A stretch of DNA of 64,000 nt from Rhodovarius crocodyli (GCF_004005855.1 NZ_SACL01000003.1:550277-614276); one strand, 5' to 3'. Shown: positions 8,437 to 18,031, counted from the stretch's first letter. The notes: generated by a model from the sequence alone, not told the origin. Made by a program: numbers and translations.

Positions 8437-8582
8437 GGTGCGCGCCGGGGGCCTTGCCCCCGGACCCCTTCCCCGAACTTTCAGAAGACTCAAGGGTTCA
8501 AAGGGTCGCTACGACCCTTTGCGGGTTCCAAGGGCAGCGCCCTTGGTCGGGGTCCAGGGGGCGAAGCCCCCTGCCGTGCCCC
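8437..8582. repeat. palindromic intergenic element, copy A (truncated)
   Basis: Fills the gap between the convergent Bug and dehydrogenase genes. Hairpins in order: CCGGGGGCC/GGCCCCCGG-type (8445-8463), the right arm only of the 21-bp stem (ending ...GAACTTTCAG near 8483, followed by AAGACT), CAAAGGGTC/GACCCTTTG (8499-8521), CCAAGGGC/GCCCTTGG (8528-8546) and CAGGGGGC/GCCCCCTG (8554-8573). The outer ends TAGGG / CCCTA include both stop codons. Compared with copies B and D, the left stem arm and one hairpin are deleted. Confidence 0.75.
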
Positions 8583-9470
8583 CTACTTCAGCCGTGGCGC
8601 CGGCACGCCTGCCAGCTTGCACTGCGCGTCCAGGATGGCGGAGAAGTCGTTCTTGCCGAAGCCCTGGGCGCGGGCGGTGCTGAAGGCCTCACGCGCGGCG
8701 GCGGCCACCGGCAGGGGCACGCGGGCGGCGTTGGCGGCCTGGACGATCAGCGACAGGTCCTTGTGCGCCAGGTCGATGGCGAAGCCCGGGGCGGTGTCGC
8801 CCTTCAGCACCTTGTCCGGCCAGTTGATCTTCAGCTGGCCGTTGGTGGCGGTGGTGCCGTGGATGACGTCCAGCGTCTTCTCCAGGTCCAGCCCGAAGGC
8901 GGCCGAGAGGGACAGCGCCTCCGCGTTCAGCTGGCACAGGATGATGGCCAGGTAGTTGTTCACCAGCTTGGTGCGGGTGCCGGTGCCCGGGCCGCCGCAA
9001 TGGTGCACGGTGGTGCCCATGGCCTCCAGCAGCGGCTTCACGCGGGCGAAGTCGGCATCCGAGGCGCCGACCATGAACAGGCTTTCGCCGCGCGCCGCAT
9101 GGGCGGCCAGGCGGCCGACGGGGGCATCCACGAAGCCCACGCCCCGGGCGGCGGCGGCCTTGGCCAGCGCGTCGGTGGTCTCGGGGTCCACGGTGGAGCT
9201 GTCCATCAGGATGCTGCCCGGCGCCATCTTGCACAGCAGCTGCTCGGCGGTGGCGGAAACCTCCTTCGGGCCGGGCAGCATGGTGACCACGATGTTGCTG
9301 TGGCGGGCCAGGGCCTCGACGCTGTCGGCCGATTCGGCACCCAGTTCGCCCAGCGCCGCGACGGGGGCGGGGTTCAGGTCATAGACCGTCAGCGGGAACT
9401 GTTTGCGGCGCAGATTGCTGGCCATGCCGCGGCCCATGTTGCCGAGGCCGATAAAACCGACGCGTTCCAT
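8583..9470 (-). CDS. NAD(P)-dependent 3-hydroxyisobutyrate-dehydrogenase-family oxidoreductase (YihU-like)
   Basis: 295 residues, standard for beta-hydroxyacid dehydrogenases. The N-terminal Rossmann motif is VGFIGLGNMGRGMASNL. The substrate loop is DAPVGRLAAHAARGE (usual D.PVSGG replaced by PVGR), and the catalytic Lys lies in GPGTGTRTKLVNNYLA. The PVGR loop, GPGxGxRxKLxNNY and the WPDKVLKGD...IDLAHKDL stretch closely resemble E. coli YihU, a sulfolactaldehyde/succinic-semialdehyde-type reductase, so a small semialdehyde or hydroxyacid substrate is likely. No sulfoquinovose genes are nearby, so the substrate is not settled. It stands alone, divergent from a TRAP receptor. Confidence 0.85.
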   Translation of the reverse strand: MERVGFIGLGNMGRGMASNLRRKQFPLTVYDLNPAPVAALGELGAESADSVEALARHSNIVVTMLPGPKEVSATAEQLLCKMAPGSILMDSSTVDPETTDALAKAAAARGVGFVDAPVGRLAAHAARGESLFMVGASDADFARVKPLLEAMGTTVHHCGGPGTGTRTKLVNNYLAIILCQLNAEALSLSAAFGLDLEKTLDVIHGTTATNGQLKINWPDKVLKGDTAPGFAIDLAHKDLSLIVQAANAARVPLPVAAAAREAFSTARAQGFGKNDFSAILDAQCKLAGVPAPRLK

Positions 9471-9564
9471 GTGTTTCCAGACATCCTCTCTATCGGGCGA
9501 TTGCAGAAACGCCCGTTCGCCGCCAAGCTTGGCCCATAAGACTAAAACAGGGAAGGATCAGTCC

Positions 9565-10647
9565 ATGGAACGTCGCAGCCTGCTGGCTGCGAGCGCGGTC
9601 GCATCCGCGCTTGCTGCCCCGGCCATTACCCACGCCCAGACCCGCATCCGCTGGCGCATGCCGGGCAGCTTTCCAAAGAGCCTGGACACGCTCTACGGCA
9701 CGCAGGAACGCATCTGCCGCCGCGTGCGGGAAATGACCGACGGCGCCTTCGACCTGCAGCCCTTCGGCCCCGGTGAGGTGGTGCCCGCCCTGTCCGTGAT
9801 GGATGCGGTGGGGCAGGGCAGTGTCGAGTGCGGCTACACCAGCGCCTATTACTACCTGGGCAAGGACCCCAGCCTGTCGATCGCCACCTGCCTGCCCTTC
9901 GGCCTTTCCGGCCGGCAGAACTGGTCCTGGCTGAATGAGGGCGGCGGGCGTGAGCTGCTGCGCGAGGTCTATCGCGACCAGGGCGTGATCGGCATTCCGG
10001 CCGGCAACACCGGCGCGCAGATGGGCGGCTGGTTCCGGCGCGAGATCAACACCGTGCAGGACCTGCAGGGGCTGAAGTTCCGCATCGCGGGCTTCGGCGG
10101 CGCGGTGCTGCAGAAGCTGGGCGTGGTGGCGCAGCAGATCGGCGGCGCGGACATCTATCCGGCGCTGGAGCGCGGCGTGATCGACGGCGCCGAATGGGTC
10201 GGCCCCTATGATGACGAGAAGCTGGGCTTCCAGCGCGTCGCCCGCTTCTATTACGCGCCGGGCTGGTGGGAATACGCGCCCAGCATCGACCTGATGGTGA
10301 ACCCGGCCGCCTATGAGGCGCTGCCGAACCACTACAAGGTCATTCTGGAAACCGCCTGCGCCGAGGCCTGGCACTGGATGGCCGCGCGCTACGACTCGCT
10401 GAACCCGCAGGCGCTGCGCCGGCTGGTGGCATCCGGCACGCAGCTGCGCATCTTCCCGCGTGACGTGCTAATGGCCTGCTATCGCTCGGCGCAGGAACTG
10501 TACGCGGAACTGGGCAACAACAATGCCCGCTTCAAGCGCATCCACGCGGAGTGGGACAAGTACCGCATGGACCAGACCCAGTGGTTCCGCATCGCCGAGG
10601 ACAGCCTCGCGAACTTCCTCTCGCTCGCGGCGCAGCAGCAGCGCTGA
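9565..10647 (+). CDS. TRAP transporter substrate-binding protein (DctP/TakP-like)
   Basis: 360 residues with an export signal (MERRSLLAASAVASALAAPAITHAQ). DctP-family blocks include RWRMPGSFPKSLDTLYG, GGRELLREVY, GWFRREINTVQDLQGLKFRI and EWVGPYDDEKLGF. The last is characteristic of the alpha-keto-acid (TakP) subgroup, so a 2-oxo or hydroxy monocarboxylate is a likely ligand. GGAAGGA precedes the ATG at 9565 by 7 bases. No DctQ/DctM membrane genes are adjacent. A second member with the same signature is encoded at 51521-52597. Confidence 0.9.
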   Translation: MERRSLLAASAVASALAAPAITHAQTRIRWRMPGSFPKSLDTLYGTQERICRRVREMTDGAFDLQPFGPGEVVPALSVMDAVGQGSVECGYTSAYYYLGKDPSLSIATCLPFGLSGRQNWSWLNEGGGRELLREVYRDQGVIGIPAGNTGAQMGGWFRREINTVQDLQGLKFRIAGFGGAVLQKLGVVAQQIGGADIYPALERGVIDGAEWVGPYDDEKLGFQRVARFYYAPGWWEYAPSIDLMVNPAAYEALPNHYKVILETACAEAWHWMAARYDSLNPQALRRLVASGTQLRIFPRDVLMACYRSAQELYAELGNNNARFKRIHAEWDKYRMDQTQWFRIAEDSLANFLSLAAQQQR

Positions 10648-10654
10648 GGCCGCC

Positions 10655-10722
10655 GGCGGCCCGGGCGCTTCCCCCGGGCCGCCGAAGCATTCCGGCGCGT
10701 CCGTTTCGAGATCGAACGGAAG
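10655..10722 (+). terminator. two hairpins after TRAP receptor gene
   Basis: GGCGGCCCGGG (10655-10665) pairs with CCCGGGCCGCC (10673-10683), 8 bases after the stop; a second stem, CCGTT...AACGG, follows around 10703-10721. The first is GC-rich without a T-tract. They separate this gene from the next plus-strand operon. Confidence 0.45.
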
Positions 10723-10805
10723 CGCCCACGGCTAAGAGTTTATTCGTTTATTCGGCGGATGCTGCGGGACCCGGGCCAGGATAGTCCGGGCCGGAGTACC
10801 CGCCC

Positions 10806-11309
10806 ATGCCGCATACCGTTACTGCTCGGCGCCGTCGTTTCTGCGCCACCTTCCCGCCCCTGGTGGGGTTGGCTCTCTCTGCCGGAGAAGCGGAGGCAGC
10901 CGGTGAGAACTGCCTGGTGATCCGGGCGCGCGGCGCGCGTGAAGGCATGGTCCTGGAGCGCGCCGTGCTGGACGCCGCGCCGCGCGATACGCTGCTGACC
11001 CACACCCCCTGGACCGCCGGCCCGCAACGCTTCGAGGGACGGCCCCTGTGGCGCCTGCTGCCCGATGCGGCGCTGGCCGCCACCGTGCTGGAGCTGGAGG
11101 CGCTGGACAGCTACCGCATGACGCTGCCGATGGAGGATGCGCGCGAGAACGGCCTGTTCCTGGCCTGGCGCCATGGCGGTGCGCTGATGCCGGTGCGGGA
11201 CCGCGGCCCCTTCTGGCTGCTCTACCCCTGGACCGAGCGGCCGGCGCTCGACACCCCACTCTATCACCGGCGCTCCACCTGGCAGCTGACCAGGCTGGAG
11301 TTCGCATGA
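10806..11309 (+). CDS. molybdopterin-binding-fold (SUOX-like) exported protein
   Basis: 167 residues with an N-terminal signal-like segment ([20 protein letters not shown]). The remainder resembles the oxidoreductase molybdopterin-binding domain reduced to a single small domain: [50 protein letters not shown]. In related genomes such proteins sit before sensor or GGDEF genes and have no demonstrated enzyme activity; the usual Mo-coordinating Cys is not visible. GGAG lies 9 bases before the ATG. It overlaps the next gene by ATGA (11306-11309), so the two are translationally coupled; a sensory or structural role beside the GGDEF/EAL protein is inferred. Confidence 0.65.
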   Translation: MPHTVTARRRRFCATFPPLVGLALSAGEAEAAGENCLVIRARGAREGMVLERAVLDAAPRDTLLTHTPWTAGPQRFEGRPLWRLLPDAALAATVLELEALDSYRMTLPMEDARENGLFLAWRHGGALMPVRDRGPFWLLYPWTERPALDTPLYHRRSTWQLTRLEFA

Positions 11310-13666
11310 TGGGCCGCTGGACGGAGCTGCTGGCCTTCTGGCGCCGGCGCCTCAACTGGCGGAACGGGCTGCTGGCGGCGGGGCTGCTGGGCGGTCTGTC
11401 GGCGGGCGGGCTGGGGCTGGGCCTGGGCGGCGCCGTGGAACGCTTCCGCATCGAGGGCGAGCAGAGCCGATTCGGCCTTTGGGTACTCATGCAGGCCCGG
11501 GTCGAGGCCGAGCGCATGGCCACCGCCCTGACCCGCGCCAGCCTGCAGGACAGCCCGGAGGCGCGGGAGGAACTGGCCCTGCGCCTGGAGCTGCTCTGGG
11601 GCCGCATCCAGCAGCTGACCGGCGATGCGGAGCAGCGGGACCTGTCCGGCCTTCGCCGCCTGCACGAGGCCATGCCCACCATGCTGCGCCTGATGCGCGA
11701 GATCGAGGACGGCCTGAACGCCCGCGGCGGTGACCCCGCCCGCGTCCTTTCCCTGATCCGCACGCTGGAGCAGCCGCTGCAGGACAGCGCGACCGAGATG
11801 AACGGCATGCGCCAGGACTATGCGCGTGAGGAGCTGCTGGCCATCGCGTCGCGCCTGCGGCTGCTGATCCTGGGCTTCTTCCTGCTGCTGGGCTCGGCCG
11901 GGGCGCTGGTCTGGATGCTGGCGCTGGCCGGCCGGCGCGCCAGGCGCGCGCAGCGCGCGGCCGAACGCGCGGGGCATGAGGCGCATCAGGCATCGGACAC
12001 GCTGCGGGCGCTGGTGGATGGCGTGCCCGCGATGATCTCGACCTTCGACGCCGACCGCCGCTTCACCTTCGGCAACCGCGCGCTGCAGGATTTCTCGGGC
12101 CGGACGGAGGCCCAGCTGCTGGGCCGCCGGCCGAGCGATGCCGGGCTCTCGGCCGATATCGAGCACGACGTGGCCCAGGTGCTGATGACCGGCCGCCCCA
12201 TCGCGCCGCTGGAGCGCGAGGCGACGGACCGCTTCGGCCACCCGCGCTGCCTGCTGACCACCACCATCCCGCTGTTCGATGCGCAGGGCCGGGTGTGGCA
12301 GGTGCTGCGCACCGGCCTGGACGTGACGCAGCGCCGCCAGGCGGAGCAGCGCGCCCGCCACCTGTCGGAGCACGACGCGCTGACCGACCTGCCGAACCGC
12401 ATGCTGTTCAACCAGGAACTGGCCCGCCGGCTGCGGCAGGAGCCGGGGCATCTGGCGCTGCATCTGGTGGACATCGACGGCTTCCGTTCCGTGAACGACA
12501 CCCATGGCCAGGCGATGGGCGACACCATGCTGATGGCGGTCGCCCGGCGGCTGGGCGGGCTGATCCGCCCGCAGGACATGCTGGCGCGGCTAGGCGGGGA
12601 TGAATTCGCCGTGCTGCAGCGACTGAACGCAGAGGGCGACGGCCTGCTGCTGGCCAGCCGCATCGTCCAATCCCTGGCCCAGCCCTTCCAGCTGGGTGAG
12701 ATCGCGATCCGCTCCGGCGCCAGCCTGGGCCTGGCCATACTGGGCGAAGGGGAGGGCAGCGGCGTCTCGCCCGAGACGATGATGGCGCGCGCCGACCTGG
12801 CCCTGACCACCGCGCGGCGCGCGGGACGCGGGCGCTACATGGCCTTCAGCCCGGACATGGAGGGCGAGGCGCTGGCGCGGCGCAGGCTGCAGGGCGAACT
12901 GGCGGCGGCGCTCGCGGGCGGGCATCTGCACCTGGCCTATCAGCCCAAATTCTGCCTGGAGGACCGCCGCGTGGTGGGCGTGGAGGCGCTGATCCGCTGG
13001 AACCACCCGGAGCGCGGCGCGATCTCACCCGGCGAGTTCGTGCCGCTGGCCGAGGAAGCGGGGCTGGCCCTGCCCATGGCCGCCTTCGTGCTGCGCAGCG
13101 CCGCCCGCCAGGCGATGGAATGGCGTGGGCAGGGGCTGGAACTGCCGGTGGCCGTCAATCTCTCCGGTGAGCTGATCGGGCTGAGCGAGGCGCTGGAGCT
13201 GGTGCGCAGCGTGCTGGCTGAATCGGGCCTGCCTTCCAGCCTGCTGGAGGTGGAGGTGACCGAAAGCACCTTCATCGGCGACAGCGAGGGCGCGCGCCAG
13301 ATGCTGCTTTCCCTGCGCGAGATGGGGGTGCGCGTCGCGCTCGACGATTTCGGCACCGGATTCTCCTCCCTGAACTACCTGCAGATGCTGCCGATCGACG
13401 TGCTGAAGGTGGATCGCAGCTTTGTGCGCGACCTGGAATCGAGCGCCGCCTCGGGCCGCATCGTGGACACGGTGGTGCGGCTGGCGCACGGGTTGGGGGC
13501 GCGTGTGGTGGCCGAAGGGGTGGAAACCGAAGGCCAGATGCTGGCGTTGCGGAAGCTGGGATGCGACATGGTACAGGGCTTCCTGCTGGCGCGTCCGCAA
13601 CCGGCGGAGGCGATTCCCGGCCTCATCGCTGCAAAACATCAGGAAAGCATGCCGCTGAGCGCGTGA
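11306..13666 (+). CDS. membrane-bound PAS-GGDEF-EAL cyclic-di-GMP protein
   Basis: 786 residues. A periplasmic sensor region lies between transmembrane segments at about residues 20-42 and 186-210 ([20 protein letters not shown]), followed by a PAS domain (about 230-350), a GGDEF domain with an intact GGDEF at about 430-434 and [18 protein letters not shown], and an EAL domain with EAL at about 560-562, [26 protein letters not shown] and AEGVET. Both catalytic signatures are intact, so it may both make and break c-di-GMP. It controls motility/biofilm choices at the inner membrane. Coupled to the preceding molybdopterin-fold protein, which may be its periplasmic partner (inference). Confidence 0.9.
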   Translation: MMGRWTELLAFWRRRLNWRNGLLAAGLLGGLSAGGLGLGLGGAVERFRIEGEQSRFGLWVLMQARVEAERMATALTRASLQDSPEAREELALRLELLWGRIQQLTGDAEQRDLSGLRRLHEAMPTMLRLMREIEDGLNARGGDPARVLSLIRTLEQPLQDSATEMNGMRQDYAREELLAIASRLRLLILGFFLLLGSAGALVWMLALAGRRARRAQRAAERAGHEAHQASDTLRALVDGVPAMISTFDADRRFTFGNRALQDFSGRTEAQLLGRRPSDAGLSADIEHDVAQVLMTGRPIAPLEREATDRFGHPRCLLTTTIPLFDAQGRVWQVLRTGLDVTQRRQAEQRARHLSEHDALTDLPNRMLFNQELARRLRQEPGHLALHLVDIDGFRSVNDTHGQAMGDTMLMAVARRLGGLIRPQDMLARLGGDEFAVLQRLNAEGDGLLLASRIVQSLAQPFQLGEIAIRSGASLGLAILGEGEGSGVSPETMMARADLALTTARRAGRGRYMAFSPDMEGEALARRRLQGELAAALAGGHLHLAYQPKFCLEDRRVVGVEALIRWNHPERGAISPGEFVPLAEEAGLALPMAAFVLRSAARQAMEWRGQGLELPVAVNLSGELIGLSEALELVRSVLAESGLPSSLLEVEVTESTFIGDSEGARQMLLSLREMGVRVALDDFGTGFSSLNYLQMLPIDVLKVDRSFVRDLESSAASGRIVDTVVRLAHGLGARVVAEGVETEGQMLALRKLGCDMVQGFLLARPQPAEAIPGLIAAKHQESMPLSA

Positions 13667-13671
13667 ACGGG

Positions 13672-13700
13672 TTGACACCTTTTGGGTGAAACCGTATCCG
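13672..13700 (+). promoter_or_regulatory. promoter of atp (Fo) operon
   Basis: TTGACA (13672-13677) and TATCCG (13695-13700) with a 17-base spacer, 38 bases before the atpI ATG. Confidence 0.45.
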
Positions 13701-13737
13701 CCCCATGCCTTCAGCGGGCATCCGCAGGAGGAGCGAT

Positions 13738-14031
13738 ATGGGTGACAAGGACGGTTTCGACGCCAGGCTGAACGCGGCGCGCACCCGCAACGGGTTGCAG
13801 CGGCCACCGAAGGCCAAGGTCGGGGATGCTCCGAAAAACCCATGGGGGTTTGGTATGCGTGCGGGGGTCGAGGTTGTCTCGGCCCTGGTGGTGGGCGTGG
13901 CCATCGGCTACGGGCTCGACCGCTGGCTCGGCACCTGGCCCTGGCTCTTCCTTGTGATGTTCGTCGTGGGCAGCGCGGCCGGGGTGTTGAACGTGTATCG
14001 TCTCTTCCGCCCTGGGCAGCGTGACCGGTAA
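13738..14031 (+). CDS. atpI: ATP synthase protein I (AtpI)
   Basis: 97 residues. The ATG at 13738 follows a strong AGGAGGAG. A basic N-terminus is followed by two membrane helices (GMRAGVEVVSALVVGVAIGYGLD and PWLFLVMFVVGSAAGVLNVYRL), the AtpI/AtpQ pattern. It assists assembly of the c-ring and possibly Mg2+ supply, and is the usual first gene of the alphaproteobacterial Fo operon. atpB begins 35 bases downstream. Confidence 0.88.
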   Translation: MGDKDGFDARLNAARTRNGLQRPPKAKVGDAPKNPWGFGMRAGVEVVSALVVGVAIGYGLDRWLGTWPWLFLVMFVVGSAAGVLNVYRLFRPGQRDR

Positions 14032-14065
14032 CTGACGGCTACTTATATCCGAGGGGAGCATCTTC

Positions 14066-14821
14066 GTGGCGGCGGAAGGCAAGGCGATCGACGCACTCAG
14101 CCAGTTCGAGCTGAACACCACCCTCGGCCCCCTGGGTGCCTCGGTGAACTTCACCCAGTCGAACCTGCACATGCTCTATGCCGTCATCATCGTGCTCGCG
14201 CTGATGACGATCGGGATGGGCGCCCGCGCCCTGGTTCCGGGTCGCCTGCAGGGCCTGGCCGAATCGGCCTACGAATTCATCATGGGCATGGTGGTCGAGC
14301 AGGTCGGCGAGGAGGGCAAGCGCTACTTCCCCTTCGTGTTCGCGCTGTTCATGTTCGTGCTGCTGGGCAATGTGCTCGGCCTGCTGCCCTATGCCTTCAC
14401 CTACACCTCTCACATCGTGGTCACCTTCGGCCTGGCGGCCATCGTGATCATCACCGTGACCGGTGTCGCGCTGGCCCGTCACGGCTGGCACTTCTTCGGC
14501 TACTTCTTCCCGGAAGGCGCGCCGCTGTGGCTGGCGCCCATCATCATCCCGGTCGAGGTCGTCTCCTACCTGTCCCGTCCGCTCAGCCTCTCCATCCGTC
14601 TGTTCGCCAACATGGTGGCCGGTCACGTGATGCTGAAGGTGTTCGCCACCTTCGTGGTGATGCTGGCCGGCCTGGGCGTGGTGGGTCCCGTGTTGTCCCT
14701 GCTGCCGCTGTCTCTGAACGTGGCGCTGATGGGCTTCGAGTTGCTGGTGGCGTTCCTGCAAGCCTATGTGTTCGCCATCCTCACCTGCATCTACCTGCAC
14801 GACGCAGTGCACCTGCACTAA
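14066..14821 (+). CDS. atpB: F0F1 ATP synthase subunit a
   Basis: 251 residues with several membrane helices. The essential Arg is in SLSIRLFANMVAGH, and the C-terminal helix FELLVAFLQAYVFAILTCIYL is conserved. Subunit a forms the proton half-channels against the c-ring. The start is a GTG at 14066 behind GGGGAG. Confidence 0.97.
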   Translation: MAAEGKAIDALSQFELNTTLGPLGASVNFTQSNLHMLYAVIIVLALMTIGMGARALVPGRLQGLAESAYEFIMGMVVEQVGEEGKRYFPFVFALFMFVLLGNVLGLLPYAFTYTSHIVVTFGLAAIVIITVTGVALARHGWHFFGYFFPEGAPLWLAPIIIPVEVVSYLSRPLSLSIRLFANMVAGHVMLKVFATFVVMLAGLGVVGPVLSLLPLSLNVALMGFELLVAFLQAYVFAILTCIYLHDAVHLH

Positions 14822-14867
14822 GTCGGACAGGCAGAAAGCATCAATTCCCTAAGGAAGGATCTAACAA

Positions 14868-15092
14868 ATGGAAGTCGCTGCCGCGAAGGCCATCGGTGCC
14901 GGTATTGCCGTTCTCGCCCTCTTCGGCGTCGGCCTGGCCATGGGCAACATCTTCTCCACCCTGATCGCGTCCGTGGCCCGTAACCCGGCCTCGCGCGACA
15001 CGGTGTTCCCCATCGGCATCCTGGGCTTCGCCCTGACGGAAGCCGTGGCGCTGTTCGCCCTGCTGATCGCCTTCCTCATTCTCTTCGCCTGA
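14868..15092 (+). CDS. atpE: F0F1 ATP synthase subunit c
   Basis: 74 residues forming a two-helix hairpin. The proton-carrying Glu is at position 58 ([11 protein letters not shown]), and the polar loop is ARNPASRD. It has no sodium-type ligand set. Preceded by AAGGA. A stem-loop follows the gene (15102-15120) and may help set the excess of c over other subunits. Confidence 0.97.
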   Translation: MEVAAAKAIGAGIAVLALFGVGLAMGNIFSTLIASVARNPASRDTVFPIGILGFALTEAVALFALLIAFLILFA

Positions 15093-15101
15093 TCCGACGC
15101 G

Positions 15102-15120
15102 GGCGGGCATAATGCCCGCC
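15102..15120 (+). promoter_or_regulatory. intercistronic stem-loop atpE / atpF'
   Basis: GGCGGGC and GCCCGCC flank the loop ATAAT, 9 bases after the atpE stop. Its place after the c-subunit gene suggests transcript stabilisation or partial attenuation. Confidence 0.45.
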
Positions 15121-15198
15121 TGTTGCTGATCTTTAGTGGAAGGGCTGGTCCTAGGGCCGGCCCCGACGCTTTACGAAGGGAACAAGGAGGCCCGACCT

Positions 15199-15693
15199 AT
15201 GCCGCAGTTCCAGGATCCGCTGCTCCTCTCGCAGGCGGTGTGGCTGCTGATCATCTTCGGCGCCTTCTATTTCGTGCTGAGCTCCTTCGTGCTTCCCCGC
15301 GTGGGCAGCGTGCTGGAGGATCGGGCCGCGCGCATCTCCGCCGACCTTGAAGCCGCACGTGCTTCCAAGCAGCAGGCCGATGCCGCCCTGGCGGAACTGA
15401 ACGCCGCGACGGCCAAGGCCCGTGCCGAAGCCCAGGCCGCGATCGCCGCTGCCGTGGCGGACGCCAATGCCAAGGCCCAGGCCGAAGCCGAGGCGCTGAA
15501 CGCGAAGCTTTCCCAGCAGATCGACGCCGCCGAGGCCCGGATCTCCACCGCCCGTGACGCCGCCATGTCGGCCATCGGAACCGTGGCGACCGAGACCGCG
15601 ACCGCGCTCGTCTCCAAGCTGATCGGCCATGCCGATGCCAACGCCGTGCAGTCGGCCGTGGGCCGCTCGCTGGCCAGCCGGGGGGCTGCCTGA
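15199..15693 (+). CDS. atpG: F0F1 ATP synthase subunit b'
   Basis: 164 residues. One N-terminal membrane helix (QAVWLLIIFGAFYFVLSSFVLP) is followed by a long Ala/Glu/Lys-rich coiled coil of the peripheral stalk. Lineages with paired b and b' (photosynthetic and many other alphaproteobacteria) have this first, more divergent copy directly before atpF. The longest frame opens at 15136, but AGGAGG precedes the ATG at 15199. The symbol atpG is used for b' in some annotations and atpF' in others. Confidence 0.93.
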   Translation: MPQFQDPLLLSQAVWLLIIFGAFYFVLSSFVLPRVGSVLEDRAARISADLEAARASKQQADAALAELNAATAKARAEAQAAIAAAVADANAKAQAEAEALNAKLSQQIDAAEARISTARDAAMSAIGTVATETATALVSKLIGHADANAVQSAVGRSLASRGAA

Positions 15694-16199
15694 TGCACCA
15701 TTACGAGCATTTCTGGCTGGATCCGAAATTCTGGGTCGCCATCAGCTTCCTGATCTTCTTCATCCTGCTGGCGAAGAAGGGCTGGGGGGTGATCACCGAG
15801 AAGCTGGATGCCCGCAGCAAGCGCATCGCCGATGAGCTGGCCGAAGCCTCCCGACTCAAGGTGGAAGCCGAAGCCATGCTGAAGCGGGCCGAGGCCGAGC
15901 GCATCGCCGCCATCGCCGAAGCCGAGCAGATGGTTGCCCGCGCGAAGGCCGAGGCCGAGCGCGTGGCTGCCGCCGCCGCCGCCGAAGCCGCGCAGGCTGC
16001 CGCCCGCCGGGAGAAGATGGCGATGGACCGCATCGCCGCTGCCGAAGCGAGCGCCCTGGCCCAGGTGCGCAGCGCCGCGGCCGAGGTGGCCGCCCAGGCT
16101 GCCCGTGCCGTGATCGCGGAAACGCTGACGGCCGAAACCGACGCGGCGCTGGTCGACCAGGCCGTCGCCGGGATCCCGAACGCGCTTCGCGCCGCCTGA
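15693..16199 (+). CDS. atpF: F0F1 ATP synthase subunit b
   Basis: 168 residues. N-terminal helix (FWVAISFLIFFILLAKKGWG), then an alanine- and glutamate-rich coiled coil. It starts in the overlap TGATG with the b' stop, so the two stalk subunits are coupled in equal amounts, as the b/b' heterodimer requires. Last gene of the operon; a strong intrinsic terminator follows. F1 genes are elsewhere, as usual in alphaproteobacteria. Confidence 0.95.
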   Translation: MHHYEHFWLDPKFWVAISFLIFFILLAKKGWGVITEKLDARSKRIADELAEASRLKVEAEAMLKRAEAERIAAIAEAEQMVARAKAEAERVAAAAAAEAAQAAARREKMAMDRIAAAEASALAQVRSAAAEVAAQAARAVIAETLTAETDAALVDQAVAGIPNALRAA

Positions 16200-16227
16200 T
16201 CCCGCGGTTTCTGCCGAAAAATCGATC

Positions 16228-16258
16228 AGGGCCGGCCTCGTGCCGGCCCTTTTCTTTT
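16228..16258 (+). terminator. intrinsic terminator of atp operon
   Basis: AGGGCCGGC (16228-16236), loop CTCGT, GCCGGCCCT (16242-16250), then TTTCTTTT. Confidence 0.9.
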
Positions 16259-16339
16259 ATATGCCGCCGCGTGATCTCGCTTCCGAAGCGCGGGGCCTGC
16301 CATTAGCCTCCCCCGGTCCATCCAGGTGAGGCAACAACA

Positions 16340-17914
16340 ATGAAGAAGCTTCTCGCGGCTGCCCTGCTCGCCACTTCGGCGCTGACCGGCATCGCCCAGG
16401 CCAATGTCTTCCGCTGGGCCAATGACGGCGACGTCAATTCGCTCGATCCCTATACGCGGTCCGAGACCTTCCTGCTCTCCTTCAACGCCAACATCTATGA
16501 GCCGCTGGTCCGACGCGACCGTCAGCTCCGGGTGGAAGCAGCCCTGGCCGAGCGTTGGGAGCTGGTGAACCCCACCACCTGGCGCTTCCACCTGCGCCGG
16601 AACGTGAAGTTCTCCGACGGCTCGCCCTTCACCGCCGATGACGTGGTGTTCTCCATCGCGCGCGCGCGCGGCCCCGGCTCCAACATGACCGGCAACTTCG
16701 CCTCGGTCACGGCGGTGAACAAGGTCGACGACTTCACCGTCGACATCGTGACGGAACGGCCGAACCCGATCCTGGTCGAGGAAATCACCAATATCGGCAT
16801 CATGTCCCGCGCCTGGTCGGAGCGGAACGGCGCGCAGCGCGTGGCCGACCTGACCAGCCGCGAGGAGAACTTCGCCACCCGCAACGCGATGGGCACCGGC
16901 CCCTTCATGGTGCAGAGCCGTGAGCCCGACCGCCGCACCGTGCTGGTGCCGAACCCTAACTGGTGGGACACGCCGACCCATAACCTGACCCGCGTCGAGT
17001 TCAACGTCATCGCCAATGACGCGACCCGCGTGGCCGCCCTGCTCTCGGGCGAGGTGGACATGGTCTACACCGTGCCGCCGCAGGATGTGGACCGCATCAG
17101 CCGCGCGCCCAACATGCGCGTGATCCAGAGCGCCGAGCTGCGCACCATCTACCTCGGCATGGACCAGATGCGCGCGGAGCTGCTGAAGAGCGACGTGCGC
17201 GGCCGCAACCCGTTCCAGGATGTCCGTGTGCGGCGCGCCGTCTATCAGGCGATCGACATGCAGGCCATCCACACGCGCGTGATGCGCGGCCAGTCCCGCG
17301 TGACCGGGCAGTTGATGGGCCCGGGCGTGAACGGCTTCCTGGAGGCGAACGACCAGCGCCTGCCCTATGACCCCGCTGCCTCACGCGCGTTGCTGACCGA
17401 GGCGGGCTACCCGAACGGCTTCGGCGTGACGATGGACTGCCCGAACGACCGCTATGTGAACGATGAGGCCGTCTGCACCGCCATCGTCGCCATGCTGGCG
17501 CGGGTGGGCGTGCGCGTGACGCTGGCCGCCCAGACCCGCGTGCGCTTCTTCGCCGAGGTGAACGCCCCCCGCTACAACACCAGCTTCTATCTGCTGGGTT
17601 GGACGCCCAACACCTATGACGCGCACAACGTGCTGTTCAGCCTGGCCGGCACGCGCAACGGGGCCCGTGGCGTGTTCAACAATGGCGGCTACTCCAACCC
17701 GCGCCTGGACGCGCTGATCGACCAGATCGCGGTCGAGACCGACCCCGCCCAGCGCCAGGCGCAGATCACCCAGGCGACGCGGATGATCCAGGAGGATGTG
17801 GGCTATATCCCGCTGCACCAGCAGCAGATCGTCTGGGCGGCGCGCAGCAACGTGACGCTGGTTCAGCCGGCGGATAACTACTTTCCGCTGCGGTTTGTGC
17901 GGATTGGGAACTAA
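16340..17914 (+). CDS. ABC transporter substrate-binding protein, family 5 (peptide/nickel type)
   Basis: 524 residues. Signal peptide MKKLLAAALLATSALTGIAQA. Family SBP_bac_5 blocks: SLDPYTRSETFLLSFNANIYEPLV, LAERWELVNPTTWRFHLRRNVKFSDGSPFTADDVVFS, GTGPFMV and a C-terminal VGYIPLHQQQIVWAAR. Members bind peptides, glutathione, opines or other amphipathic ligands for DppBCDF-type ABC importers; no permease or ATPase gene is adjacent, so the ligand is open. The ATG at 16340 is preceded by GTGAGG. The gene lies alone between the atp terminator and a run of T/A-rich hairpins. Confidence 0.88.
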   Translation: MKKLLAAALLATSALTGIAQANVFRWANDGDVNSLDPYTRSETFLLSFNANIYEPLVRRDRQLRVEAALAERWELVNPTTWRFHLRRNVKFSDGSPFTADDVVFSIARARGPGSNMTGNFASVTAVNKVDDFTVDIVTERPNPILVEEITNIGIMSRAWSERNGAQRVADLTSREENFATRNAMGTGPFMVQSREPDRRTVLVPNPNWWDTPTHNLTRVEFNVIANDATRVAALLSGEVDMVYTVPPQDVDRISRAPNMRVIQSAELRTIYLGMDQMRAELLKSDVRGRNPFQDVRVRRAVYQAIDMQAIHTRVMRGQSRVTGQLMGPGVNGFLEANDQRLPYDPAASRALLTEAGYPNGFGVTMDCPNDRYVNDEAVCTAIVAMLARVGVRVTLAAQTRVRFFAEVNAPRYNTSFYLLGWTPNTYDAHNVLFSLAGTRNGARGVFNNGGYSNPRLDALIDQIAVETDPAQRQAQITQATRMIQEDVGYIPLHQQQIVWAARSNVTLVQPADNYFPLRFVRIGN

Positions 17915-17915
17915 T

Positions 17916-18029
17916 CTTCTTTTTCTGTAGAAAAAGAAGCAAAAAGACTTTTGCGAGTGGGCCTGGCCTTTGATGGCTGGGCCCATTTAACTATCAAAAA
18001 TTTTTTGGTTCTTTTTTTCAAAAAAGAAC
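17916..18029. terminator. cluster of hairpins between convergent genes (bidirectional terminator)
   Basis: CTTCTTTTTCT (17916-17926) pairs with AGAAAAAGAAG (17929-17939); TGGGCC...GGGCCCA forms a second imperfect stem (about 17958-17985); GTTCTTTTTT (18008-18017) pairs with AAAAAAGAAC (18020-18029). The T/A tracts serve both strands. The segment is far more AT-rich than its surroundings. Confidence 0.65.
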
Positions 18030-18031
18030 GA

